Origin: a virus
Direction: 5' to 3' (one strand)
Virus record (IMG/VR): IMGVR_UViG_3300021424_002425
Span: 1 to 44,045 of that record
Length of the DNA stretch: 44,045 bases
The position numbers and the translations under genes are program-made. This document shows, piece by piece, positions 34,082 through 41,247 of the stretch (positions within the stretch are counted from its first letter, which is position 1; each line of letters starts with the position of its first letter). The notes beneath the pieces are model-generated. The model ran no database searches. It was not told the origin of the DNA and saw only the letters and a program-made list of their open reading frames with translations.

Positions 34082-34306
34082 ATGAGCGTATTAGCAAATC
34101 TAAAGTCAATGATATCAGATGGTGTAGATGGTTCAATCTCTTCAAAGAGAGTTATTACAGTTATGGCAACATTCCTAGTTGCTTTAGCATTCGTGCTAAA
34201 TCTATTCTGGGATTTAGATGTTGACGCTAACATGTATGACTCAATGATGATGATTGTTGTAGCAGGTCTTGGTACAACTGTAGCAGAAAAGTTTGCCAAG
34301 AAGTAA
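34082..34306 (+). CDS. Holin candidate, 74 aa
   Basis: A 74-aa protein with two hydrophobic segments: residues 24-43 (RVITVMATFLVALAFVLNLF) and 52-67 (MYDSMMMIVVAGLGTTVA), separated by an acidic turn, and a basic tail EKFAKK. Size and topology fit a class II holin. A strong Shine-Dalgarno (AAGGAG) lies upstream. The spanins follow about 0.7 kb later, but the endolysin is 20 kb away at 13286, so this would be a split lysis module. The gene at 12864 is a competing candidate. Assignment rests on topology and context only. Confidence 0.6.
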   Translation: MSVLANLKSMISDGVDGSISSKRVITVMATFLVALAFVLNLFWDLDVDANMYDSMMMIVVAGLGTTVAEKFAKK

Positions 34307-34328
34307 TTTTTAACAAGGAGTATATTAA

Positions 34329-34517
34329 ATGAAGAAGTTTATTGCATTATCTGTTCTAGCTCTAGCACTAACTGGTTGCGCAGCTAAAGAAGAAGAAGTT
34401 GCCGCACCAGCCGCCGAAGCAGCTCCAGCCGTTGAGGCACCAGCTGTGGAGGAAGCTCCAGCTGCAGATGCAGCTGCTCCAGCAGAGGCACCAGCCGAAG
34501 CTCCAGCAGCAGAGTAA
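34329..34517 (+). CDS. Ala/Pro/Glu-rich small lipoprotein
   Basis: A 62-aa protein with a lipoprotein signal (MKKFIALSVLALALTGCAAK, lipobox ALTGC, Cys17 lipidated). The mature 46 residues are nearly all Ala, Pro, Glu and Val (AAPAVEAPAVEEAPAADAAA), a flexible rod-like tail. A clear AAGGAG precedes the start and a strong hairpin follows the stop. It likely sits in the outer membrane facing the periplasm. It is not the spanin lipoprotein, which is separate at 35549. The role could be a spacer or an inhibitor of a host envelope protein; unknown. Confidence 0.75.
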   Translation: MKKFIALSVLALALTGCAAKEEEVAAPAAEAAPAVEAPAVEEAPAADAAAPAEAPAEAPAAE

Positions 34518-34530
34518 TACTACTGTGAAC

Positions 34531-34552
34531 GGGGCGAGGGAAACCTCGCCCC
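34531..34552 (+). terminator. Strong GC hairpin with GAAA tetraloop
   Basis: A perfect 9-bp stem (GGGGCGAGG / CCTCGCCCC) closes a GAAA loop, a stable GNRA tetraloop, in an otherwise AT-rich region. It lies 13 nt after the lipoprotein stop. The T-tract downstream is weak (ATCTTTAA), so it may act as a terminator, an mRNA-stabilising 3-prime end, or both. Confidence 0.75.
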
Positions 34553-34569
34553 ATCTTTAAGAGGTCTTT

Positions 34570-34986
34570 ATGAAAAAGTTTTTATTTCTTCTAGCACTAA
34601 TTCCAACAGTAGCACTAGCCAATCCATATGATTGGAAAGTAACAAGAGTGCTTGATGGAGATACAGTAGAATTTGAAGCCAAGTTCCTTCCAAAAGAACT
34701 TGGTGATAAGCTAAAGATTAGAGTCCTTGGTGTTGATACACCAGAGAAGGCTCCAAGAGCTAAATGTGAAAAGGAAGCAGCAGCAGGATTGGCTGCTACA
34801 GAATTTGCTAAGAAAGCAGTAACTCAAGGCAAAAAAGTTCAAATTGAAATTAAAGAATGGGATAAGTTTGGTGGACGAGTTCTTGGTGATGTAATTATTG
34901 ACGGTAAAAAATTAAGTGAAGAATTAATCAAAAACAATTTAGCAAGACCATACTTTGGAGAAGCCAAAAAGTCATGGTGCGAATGA
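34570..34986 (+). CDS. Exported thermonuclease (SNase family)
   Basis: A 138-aa staphylococcal-nuclease-type enzyme. It has a signal peptide (MKKFLFLLALIPTVALA, cleavage before Asn18). Catalytic residues are in place: Asp29/Asp31 in VLDGDTV, Arg51 with Asp56 and Glu59 in IRVLGVDTPE, and Arg103 in KFGGRVLGDV (equivalents of R35, D40, E43, R87). A C-terminal Cys may pair with Cys66. It would cut DNA in the periplasm in a Ca2+-dependent way. It lies between a lipoprotein and the spanins, so it is probably expressed with the lysis group; attack on incoming DNA or on host DNA at lysis are both possible. Confidence 0.9.
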   Translation: MKKFLFLLALIPTVALANPYDWKVTRVLDGDTVEFEAKFLPKELGDKLKIRVLGVDTPEKAPRAKCEKEAAAGLAATEFAKKAVTQGKKVQIEIKEWDKFGGRVLGDVIIDGKKLSEELIKNNLARPYFGEAKKSWCE

Positions 34987-34994
34987 GGTAACTT

Positions 34995-35552
34995 ATGTTA
35001 AGTATTATACCATTACCATATAGAATTTTATTGTTTGCGTTGATTGTTGGTGGTGCATTTGGCGCTGGCTATAAAAAAGGTACTGATGCAGGCGAAGTAA
35101 TGATTCAGCAGGCTGCAAATGAAGCAGAGCAGCTGAAAGTTGAACTTGAAAAAGAACAATTAAATATTAAAGAGCGTGTTGTTACTGAGTATGTTGACAA
35201 AATTAAAGTCGTAACTCAGAGAGAAACAATCTATCGTGATGCTGCACAACAACAAGTACCTGGCAAATTCAATCTTACAAATGGTTGGGTTTATCTACAC
35301 GATACCTCTGTTCTTGGTAATGAATTAAATCCTGATTTGGCTTCAGACGATACAGACTCTGTAGTCAAAGATAATCAGGCACTTGGCACTGTATTATCAA
35401 ATTATTCTGTTTGCTTGCAGAATGCTCAGCAACTTGTAAGCCTACAATCATGGATTCTTGAAACAAAAGCATCTATTGACAAGCAGAATGCTGATCGTGG
35501 ATTAGATATTAAGTTACCAGATATGCCTTGGAAGAAGGAGGAAGCAAAATGA
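34995..35552 (+). CDS. Inner-membrane spanin (Rz-like)
   Basis: A 185-aa protein with one N-terminal signal-anchor (residues 8-27, PYRILLFALIVGGAFGAGYK) and a periplasmic domain with a coiled coil (EAEQLKVELEKEQLNIKERV). Late motifs NGWVYLHDTSV and LSNYSVCLQNAQQLVSLQSW are typical of phage i-spanins. The start lies nine bases after the nuclease. The C-terminus overlaps the o-spanin gene by ATGA, the classic Rz/Rz1 arrangement in its overlapping-end form. It fuses inner and outer membranes at lysis. Confidence 0.9.
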   Translation: MLSIIPLPYRILLFALIVGGAFGAGYKKGTDAGEVMIQQAANEAEQLKVELEKEQLNIKERVVTEYVDKIKVVTQRETIYRDAAQQQVPGKFNLTNGWVYLHDTSVLGNELNPDLASDDTDSVVKDNQALGTVLSNYSVCLQNAQQLVSLQSWILETKASIDKQNADRGLDIKLPDMPWKKEEAK

Positions 35553-35746
35553 AATATCTTGTAGCAATCTTTTTTATTTTTCTTGCTGGTTGTGGCAATC
35601 CTCTAACACGATTAGTTCCAAAAATTGAAATGCCATCTCCACCAAACGAACTTATGGGCCCACCAAAACCTCTAAAAACTATCGTACCACCCGTGACACC
35701 AACAACACCACAAGCGGAGCTAGAAAGAGATGTCCCACCTACATGA
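35549..35746 (+). CDS. Outer-membrane spanin lipoprotein (Rz1-like)
   Basis: A 65-aa protein with lipoprotein signal MKYLVAIFFIFLAGCGN (lipobox FLAGC, Cys15). The mature part is proline-rich (MPSPPNELMGPPKPLKTIVP) as in Rz1. I chose ATG 35549 and not the earlier in-frame start at 35528 because it gives the ATGA coupling with the i-spanin and a proper signal peptide. It partners the gene before it in disrupting the outer membrane. Confidence 0.9.
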   Translation: MKYLVAIFFIFLAGCGNPLTRLVPKIEMPSPPNELMGPPKPLKTIVPPVTPTTPQAELERDVPPT

Positions 35747-36038
35747 GACTGGTCAATCATATCTAACGCATTTATTGCGTGCATGGAAAATTGCATTTAT
35801 ACTTTTAGTACATGGCTTATTTCCAAATATCTGGAAAACAAAAGCAAGTGATATGCTGTGTATAGAAAGAATAAGTGATGATGCCACCCGAGCATACCTT
35901 CTAAAAACTATGTATAATATTAAGGAAAAAGACCCACCAAGTATCTACGAAAGAATGTCTGATCGAGAACTTGCCACGTGGATAGCTAGGGGCAAAAAGA
36001 AAAATCAAACTAACGCTGCAGGTTATTTGGTTAAATGA
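35730..36038 (+). CDS. DUF6356-like membrane protein
   Basis: A 102-aa protein starting at ATG 35730 inside the o-spanin C-terminus. It opens with MSHLHETGQSYLTHLLRAWK, then a hydrophobic helix IAFILLVHGLFPNIWKTKAS, a motif set I associate with the DUF6356 family (small proteins with HGxFPFxxxxTAS). The C-terminal half is charged (RISDDATRAYLLKTMYNIKE) and has no membrane segment. The link to the spanins may be only transcriptional. Role unknown. Confidence 0.65.
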   Translation: MSHLHETGQSYLTHLLRAWKIAFILLVHGLFPNIWKTKASDMLCIERISDDATRAYLLKTMYNIKEKDPPSIYERMSDRELATWIARGKKKNQTNAAGYLVK

Positions 36039-36044
36039 AAATAA

Positions 36045-36695
36045 ATGAAAACATTTAAACAGTTTATTTTTGAAGGTCCACTCAGCTCAATACCTGCACA
36101 AAAAGGACTCAAAAGAAATTTCTTCCACGGAAACTATGGTGGATTTGGAAATCGTGGTGGTGCTCCAACGGATAAATTAGATGCAGCATTCCAGAAACAT
36201 GATACTGGATACCATTATTCTAAATCACCGCAAGATAAAGCAAAACATGATCGAAGTTTAGTTCGTGCCACAAAACAATTAAGAAAAGATAAATCATTAC
36301 CACTATCCACAAGAGCAAAGGCTGGAGCGGCAAATTTATATTTTCGTAGTAAACTTGCTCTTCAAAAAGAGAGCGAAGCGCGCATTCCAAGAAAAGAAGG
36401 TCAACCTGCAGGCAGTAAGCAGCATAGTGATTTATACACAGATGAAAATCCAAAAGGCACTATACATGGTCTTAAATTTGCTACAACTGATGATGCGAAA
36501 GCAAGTGTAAGTAAAATTAAAAATAGTGGTCGCAGTCATGCTCATAAAATACAAGCAGCTGTTGCCATGGGACAACGTGCAAAGGTTATGGGTAAAACAG
36601 GTCCTGCTGGTGTTTATAATAAATTTATAAATATGATGAAAAAGAAAACTAAAAAGATGAAAGAAACATCACCGAGAAGAGCATTTCAAAAATGA
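36045..36695 (+). CDS. Capsid-targeted phospholipase A2-like protein
   Basis: A 216-aa protein. It opens with MKTFKQFIFE|GP, a very close match to the T4 internal-protein leader (cleavage after IFE). Residues 26-72 look like a parvovirus-type secreted phospholipase A2 site: Ca2+ loop HGNYGGFGNRGG, Asp43 and Asp46, catalytic His52-Asp53 in FQKHDTGYHY, and the distal Asp69 in KAKHDRS. The C-terminal part (HSDLYTDENPKGTIHG ... SVSKIKNSGRSHAHKIQAAV) is a basic module common in T4-like phages. It suggests an enzyme packed in the head and delivered with DNA. Lipase activity is inferred from motif geometry, not proven. Confidence 0.7.
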   Translation: MKTFKQFIFEGPLSSIPAQKGLKRNFFHGNYGGFGNRGGAPTDKLDAAFQKHDTGYHYSKSPQDKAKHDRSLVRATKQLRKDKSLPLSTRAKAGAANLYFRSKLALQKESEARIPRKEGQPAGSKQHSDLYTDENPKGTIHGLKFATTDDAKASVSKIKNSGRSHAHKIQAAVAMGQRAKVMGKTGPAGVYNKFINMMKKKTKKMKETSPRRAFQK

Positions 36696-37036
36696 TTGAT
36701 TTTGAAAATAGACTTTCAAAAATAGAAATGGAAGTAGCTGCCATGAGAGAGAAGGTCAGCTTCTTCTCTGTAATCTACGAAAAGTTTGACAAGACTCTTG
36801 AGAAACTCGACGAACGAACCATTGATGATCGTAAAGAATTACAATCAATGATGGATGAATTGCGCATTGATTTGCTACAAGAAATCAAAGCAATGCGCGA
36901 GGAAGTCGCCGAGCAGCATAGATCACAAGCGAAGAAGATCGAGGAACTCAACAAATGGCGTTGGATCGTAGTGGGGGCAGCAGGATTGGTCGCTTGGGTA
37001 GTCTCAACATTTTCCCGAATGATGCTAGGAAAGTGA
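36692..37036 (+). CDS. Coiled-coil protein with C-terminal membrane helix
   Basis: A 114-aa protein: about 88 residues of coiled coil (NRLSKIEMEVAAMREKVSFF, then DELRIDLLQEIKAMREEVAE) and one C-terminal transmembrane helix at about residues 89-107 (WRWIVVGAAGLVAWVVSTF) ending in a basic MLGK. The layout resembles XhlA-type hemolysin proteins of phage lysis modules. It starts in an ATGA overlap with the phospholipase-like gene. It may assist lysis or membrane permeabilisation. Its 3-prime end overlaps the next small gene by 82 nt. Confidence 0.7.
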   Translation: MIDFENRLSKIEMEVAAMREKVSFFSVIYEKFDKTLEKLDERTIDDRKELQSMMDELRIDLLQEIKAMREEVAEQHRSQAKKIEELNKWRWIVVGAAGLVAWVVSTFSRMMLGK

Positions 37037-37212
37037 CCCCTATAGATGCAATTCATAATGCAGCTATGTGGGAAAAATATATTGAGCTAAGAAGGGAATA
37101 TGCTAGACAAGCACCAGATGATCGTAGCTTGTTAGCTACTTCTCCAGAAGAAATTAAATATCAAGTTGAACGGTTTAGGGAGCAACAAGAGCGAATTCAC
37201 ATAGTCGTGTAA
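36955..37212 (+). CDS. Small conserved hypothetical, 85 aa
   Basis: An 85-aa soluble protein overlapping the previous gene by 82 nt in another frame. The overlap region is unusual, but the segment SLNIFPNDARKVTPIDAIHN appears conserved-looking, so the upstream ATG 36955 is retained; a later ATG at about 37066 would give a shorter form. The rest is helical and charged (MWEKYIELRREYARQ, then EEIKYQVERFREQQERIHIV). No family is recognised with certainty. There is a short gap before the methyltransferase. Confidence 0.6.
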   Translation: MALDRSGGSRIGRLGSLNIFPNDARKVTPIDAIHNAAMWEKYIELRREYARQAPDDRSLLATSPEEIKYQVERFREQQERIHIVV

Positions 37213-37219
37213 TTAAATT

Positions 37220-37990
37220 ATGGATAGACAGGACATACAAAAAAAACTTATTGCACCAATTAATAAGTATGAGCAGTTTGAATTTAGTGATGAAGTAATA
37301 TTCATGAATGATGGGTACGTTGAATTGGATGAATACAATCTACCAGTATCGGAGGTGTTATTCAAATTAAATTTGAATAATAAATTTTTTAAATATCAAG
37401 CTCACCTTTATTATAAAGCTCTAACAGTAGGAAAATGTTTTACAGGAACTTACTTAGATCTTAGTTGTGGCCGCGGCGGTGGAGTTGATTTTGCCAAAGA
37501 CAATTTTACATTCAGTAAAATTATTGGTGTTGACCCAAGTCAAAAGCAAATAAATTTTTGTAGAAGTTGGTGTAAGGATATTGATTTCTATGTAGGTCAA
37601 GCTACTGATATACCTTTGAGTGATGATAGTGTCGATGTTATAACATCGATTGAAGCAAGTGGATATTATCTTCCCCACGAAACATATTTTAAAGAGTGTG
37701 CTAGAATTTTAAAGACCGGCGGTAAATTAATAGTGGCTGAACATCGCTCGCATTTTGAAAACTTTAGCGTTCCTGATTTGTTAAAGCCAAAATTAAAACT
37801 TACTAAGGTGCTTGATATTACAAATAATGTAAATATATCATGCGCAATAAGCAAATATGCGTTACCATTAAATTTAACTGATCCTTATTCAAAAATTAAA
37901 ACGAGATCAGTGTTATTTAATGACGAAAAAAAGTATATTGTCAACCAAGAAAATTATATAATAACCGTGTACGAAAAACATGAAATTTAA
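37220..37990 (+). CDS. Class I SAM-dependent methyltransferase
   Basis: A 256-aa protein of the Methyltransf_11 type. Motif I is YLDLSCGRGGGVDFA, then IIGVDPSQKQINFC (acidic strand 2), FYVGQATDIPLSDDSVDVI (motif II/III) and GGKLIVAEH. The C-terminal 80 residues are less conserved and may recognise the acceptor. No nucleic-acid-binding motif is seen. The C-terminus overlaps the next gene by 11 nt. Target unknown: small molecule, sugar or protein. Confidence 0.8.
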   Translation: MDRQDIQKKLIAPINKYEQFEFSDEVIFMNDGYVELDEYNLPVSEVLFKLNLNNKFFKYQAHLYYKALTVGKCFTGTYLDLSCGRGGGVDFAKDNFTFSKIIGVDPSQKQINFCRSWCKDIDFYVGQATDIPLSDDSVDVITSIEASGYYLPHETYFKECARILKTGGKLIVAEHRSHFENFSVPDLLKPKLKLTKVLDITNNVNISCAISKYALPLNLTDPYSKIKTRSVLFNDEKKYIVNQENYIITVYEKHEI

Positions 37991-38171
37991 GCAATTCCTA
38001 GAAAACTTTATCGACGGCCGTAACCCTCAAGATAAGGGCGATATGGCACGCCATGGCTTGAAAGGTAAATCAATTGCTCAACTAAAGAAAGTTAGATCAT
38101 CCAGCTCAGCATCCCCGAGAAAAAAGCAGCTTGCACATTGGTTTATCAATATGCATAGCAAAAGGAAATAG
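37980..38171 (+). CDS. Small basic protein with capsid-targeting-like leader
   Basis: A 63-aa protein opening MKFKQFLENF, which fits the T4-like leader with cleavage after FLE. The remaining basic stretch contains GDMARHGLKGKSIAQLKKVR and then SPRKKQLAHWFINMH, a module present in other T4-like phages. It is rich in Lys and Arg, compatible with DNA binding in the head. It overlaps the methyltransferase gene by 11 nt and is the last gene before a sigma70-type promoter. Confidence 0.7.
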   Translation: MKFKQFLENFIDGRNPQDKGDMARHGLKGKSIAQLKKVRSSSSASPRKKQLAHWFINMHSKRK

Positions 38172-38200
38172 TTGACCTTTCAGCCCTCTCTCTGTATAAT
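38172..38200 (+). promoter_or_regulatory. Sigma70-type promoter, 17-bp spacer
   Basis: TTGACC at 38172-38177 and a perfect TATAAT at 38195-38200 are separated by 17 bp. It stands in the 61-nt gap before the primase gene, whose ATG is at 38233. It fits host-polymerase transcription of the replication and nucleotide-metabolism genes that follow. Confidence 0.85.
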
Positions 38201-38232
38201 CAGCGTGTCGCCATTCTGATTAGGGTTATAAG

Positions 38233-39276
38233 ATGCTTTGGATTGATATTAAGTATGCTAACCTTGCCTCTAGCAAGTTCCCAAGATATAAAGTAAAAAA
38301 GCAGAAGCCGTTCCAGGCTAACTTTCGCTGCGTCTACTGCGGCGACTCTAAGAACAATAAATACAAGACAAGAGGATATCTCTTAGAGAACTCTAAGGGG
38401 TATGTGGTCTATCATTGCCATAATTGTGGTGTCTCTACGAGCTTTGACAGTGCTCTTAAATTTGTCGACCCAGTATTACATAAGGAATATGTTCTCGAGA
38501 AGTATAGGGAGAGGGCGACGCAAGCCGTTACCTCGACTGTTTCTGCGAACGTATTTCAGCCTGATATGTCTAAGTTTGCTAAGAGGAGATTTGAGAAGTT
38601 TGAGCCACTGAAAGAGCTAAAGAAGGTCTCCCAGCTACAACCAGACCATATTGCCAAGAAGTATGTGGTCAGTAGACAGATCCCTTCCAATAAGCACTAC
38701 CTACTCTACTACTGTCCTAAGTTCAAAGAGTTTACCAATAAGTTGATTCCTGGTAAGTTTGAAAACACTGATGTTGATAGTGGCAGGTTAATGATACCAT
38801 TGATTGACCGAGAAGGGACAATGTTTGGTTATCAAGGTAGAGCGCTCAGCAACGATAAAATTCGATACATTACGATTGTCCTGGATGAGACTAAACCTAG
38901 GCTGTTTGGTCTTGATACAATTGATATTAACCAAGATATTATTGTGGTAGAGGGTCCTATTGATTCGCTGTTCCTACCAAACTCTATTGCTATGGCTGGT
39001 GGCGACAATGGTGATGTCGAGAAGCTTGGACTAAATAATAAACTTATTTTCTGCTTTGACAATGAACCTCGCAATGTAGACACTGTCAAGCGTATGAAAA
39101 AGATGATAGATAAAGGATACAGAGTAACTTTTTGGCCACCTACCATTCAGCATAAAGATGTTAATGATATGGTCCTAAGTGGGTTGAGTCAAGAGGAGAT
39201 TTCTGGTATAGTATACCGAAATGCCAAGAAAGGCATGGAAGCATTATTAGAACTACAAAAATGGAAGAAAGTATAA
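38233..39276 (+). CDS. 61: DNA primase, T4 gp61-like
   Basis: A 347-aa primase of the T4 gp61 type, which makes RNA primers for lagging-strand synthesis with a gp41-like helicase. The N-terminal zinc finger is Cys33/Cys36 (CVYCGDS) and Cys62/Cys65 (CHNCG). The TOPRIM-type core is visible as VVEGPIDSLF (Glu240, Asp244), AMAGGDNGD, CFDNEP (Asp276, Glu278) and DVNDMV (Asp309, Asp312). Length is like T4 gp61 (342 aa). It is transcribed from the sigma70-type promoter just upstream; its stop shares one base with the next ATG. Confidence 0.95.
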   Translation: MLWIDIKYANLASSKFPRYKVKKQKPFQANFRCVYCGDSKNNKYKTRGYLLENSKGYVVYHCHNCGVSTSFDSALKFVDPVLHKEYVLEKYRERATQAVTSTVSANVFQPDMSKFAKRRFEKFEPLKELKKVSQLQPDHIAKKYVVSRQIPSNKHYLLYYCPKFKEFTNKLIPGKFENTDVDSGRLMIPLIDREGTMFGYQGRALSNDKIRYITIVLDETKPRLFGLDTIDINQDIIVVEGPIDSLFLPNSIAMAGGDNGDVEKLGLNNKLIFCFDNEPRNVDTVKRMKKMIDKGYRVTFWPPTIQHKDVNDMVLSGLSQEEISGIVYRNAKKGMEALLELQKWKKV

Positions 39277-39461
39277 TGAGTGAATATGAAGCAAAAGTAT
39301 GGACTACGAAGGTAGTTGAAGAGAATGGTGAACTAGTTATTTTATTTCCTCCTGATCTTATGCAGCATGTGGGTTGGAAAGAGGGTGATAATTTAGCATG
39401 GGTTATATCAGATGATGGTAAACAATGCTCTATTATTAAACTACAATCACCCGAGGGCTGA
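39276..39461 (+). CDS. AbrB/SpoVT-like small protein
   Basis: A 61-aa protein starting at ATG 39276, which gives a TAATG overlap with the primase. The sequence VWTTKVVEENGELVILFPPD, then MQHVGWKEGDNLAW and CSIIKLQ, is the swapped-hairpin AbrB/MazE type (P-x-x-[LM]-x-x-x-G-W-x-x-G-D). Such proteins bind DNA as dimers in antitoxins or transition-state regulators. No toxin gene is adjacent, so it may be a stand-alone regulator. It is followed one base later by nrdA. Confidence 0.75.
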   Translation: MSEYEAKVWTTKVVEENGELVILFPPDLMQHVGWKEGDNLAWVISDDGKQCSIIKLQSPEG

Positions 39462-39462
39462 A

Positions 39463-41244
39463 ATGAAATATCTAGACATCAACATCGACCTTTCGAGAGA
39501 CGTTCTATTTGACGACCATGGCATGAAGAGAATGAAAGAATCTTACATGCGTGATGATGAACAATCGCCTCAACATCGTTTTGCTTTTGTATCAAAAGCA
39601 TTTGGTACAGATGAAAAGCATGCTCAGAGATTGTACGATTATTCTTCTAAGCATTGGTTATCTTACTCTACACCTATTCTGTCTTACGGTAGAACATCTA
39701 AGGGCCTACCTATCTCCTGCTTCCTCAACTACATGGATGATTCTTCCCAAGGCCTTGTAGACACTCTTTCAGAAACTAATTGGCTCTCGATGCTTGGTGG
39801 TGGTGTTGGTATTGGTCTAGGTATTAGATCAGCTGACGAGAAGTCTACTGGTATCATGCCCCACCTAAAGATCTATGATTCGTCTTGTCTTGCCTACCGT
39901 CAGGGTAGAACTCGCAGAGGTTCTTATGCAGCGTATCTAGACATTGGCCACCCAGATATTATTCCATTTTTGGAAATGAGAAAGCCAACTGGTGATCAGA
40001 ATATTCGTTGCTTGAATCTTCACCATGGCATTAATATTCCTGATAAGTTTATGCAACTTATTGAGAAGTGTATGACAGATGCTAATGCAGATGATACCTG
40101 GGAACTAGTTGACCCAGCATCAGGTGAAGTAAAGGAGAAGGTATCAGCAAGAGAGCTTTGGCAGAAAATTCTTGAACTAAGAATGATGACAGGCGAACCA
40201 TATCTCCACTTTATTGATACTTCTAACAAGTACCTTCCTCAGTGGTTAAAGGATAAAGGATTGACTGTAAAGCAATCAAACCTTTGCTCTGAGATTATTC
40301 TACCAACCGACAAGAAGAGAACCGCAGTTTGTTGTCTATCCTCTGTAAACCTAGAGTACTATGATGAGTGGAAGGACGATAAAAGGTTCCTACGTGATGT
40401 TGCAGAAATGCTAGATAATGTATTACAGCATTTTATTGATAATGCACCAAAGCCAGTCCACAGAGCTGTGTACTCAGCAACAAGAGAAAGATCAATTGGA
40501 GTTGGCGCGCTAGGGTTCCACGCCTACCTCCAAAAGAATATGTTAGCATTTGAATCTGCAATGGCTAAGTCAGCAAACATGAGAATGTTTAAAAACATTA
40601 GAGAGAAGTTAAATGAAGCTAATAAGCAGTTGGGGAAGGAAAGGGGTGAGGCGCCAGATGCTCAAGGAACAGGTCTACGCTTTAGCCATCTTATGGCTGT
40701 TGCTCCTAATGCTTCTAGCAGTATCATTATGGGTAACACCAGCCCTTCAATTGAACCATATAGGGCCAACGGATTTAGACAGGACACTCTTTCAGGAGCA
40801 TACTTTTATAAGAACAAATATCTAAATAATTTACTAAAGAGTAAATATAGCGAAGATAAGCTACCAGAGATTTGGTCGTCTATTATTGCTAACGATGGTT
40901 CTGTACAACATTTGGATGGGTTAGAAGATTATGAAAAAGATGTATTCAAGACTGCAATGGAAATTGACCAGCGATGGATTATTGAACATGCAGCTGACCG
41001 TCAGCAATTCATTGATCAAGGTCAATCAGTTAATCTATTCTTTAGACCAAACGCTAATGTCAAGTACCTTCATGCTGTACATTATATGGCGTGGAAACAT
41101 GAACTAAAGACTCTATACTATTGTCGTTCTGAGAAAATTGGTAAGGCTGATAAGGTTGCCAAGAAGATCGAGCGTGAGATTATTCAGGAGATAGATATTA
41201 AGGCTTTAACAGAAGGCACTGAGTGCCTAGCATGCGAGGGATAA
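39463..41244 (+). CDS. nrdA: Ribonucleoside-diphosphate reductase, large subunit
   Basis: A 593-aa class I NrdA starting at ATG 39463, two bases after the previous stop; the longer start at 39412 lies in the AbrB-like gene. Catalytic residues are in place: Cys86 (SCFLN), Asn273-Cys275-Glu277 (SNLCSEI) for the thiyl radical and its helpers, Cys290 as the second redox cysteine, and the Tyr pair in LKTLYYCR that passes the radical from NrdB. The C-terminal swinging pair is CLACEG. The N-terminal ATP-cone of cellular NrdA is absent, so dATP inhibition is probably lost, as in other T4-like phages. The last 17 codons and stop recur at 41590. Confidence 0.96.
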   Translation: MKYLDINIDLSRDVLFDDHGMKRMKESYMRDDEQSPQHRFAFVSKAFGTDEKHAQRLYDYSSKHWLSYSTPILSYGRTSKGLPISCFLNYMDDSSQGLVDTLSETNWLSMLGGGVGIGLGIRSADEKSTGIMPHLKIYDSSCLAYRQGRTRRGSYAAYLDIGHPDIIPFLEMRKPTGDQNIRCLNLHHGINIPDKFMQLIEKCMTDANADDTWELVDPASGEVKEKVSARELWQKILELRMMTGEPYLHFIDTSNKYLPQWLKDKGLTVKQSNLCSEIILPTDKKRTAVCCLSSVNLEYYDEWKDDKRFLRDVAEMLDNVLQHFIDNAPKPVHRAVYSATRERSIGVGALGFHAYLQKNMLAFESAMAKSANMRMFKNIREKLNEANKQLGKERGEAPDAQGTGLRFSHLMAVAPNASSSIIMGNTSPSIEPYRANGFRQDTLSGAYFYKNKYLNNLLKSKYSEDKLPEIWSSIIANDGSVQHLDGLEDYEKDVFKTAMEIDQRWIIEHAADRQQFIDQGQSVNLFFRPNANVKYLHAVHYMAWKHELKTLYYCRSEKIGKADKVAKKIEREIIQEIDIKALTEGTECLACEG

Positions 41245-41247
41245 ACA

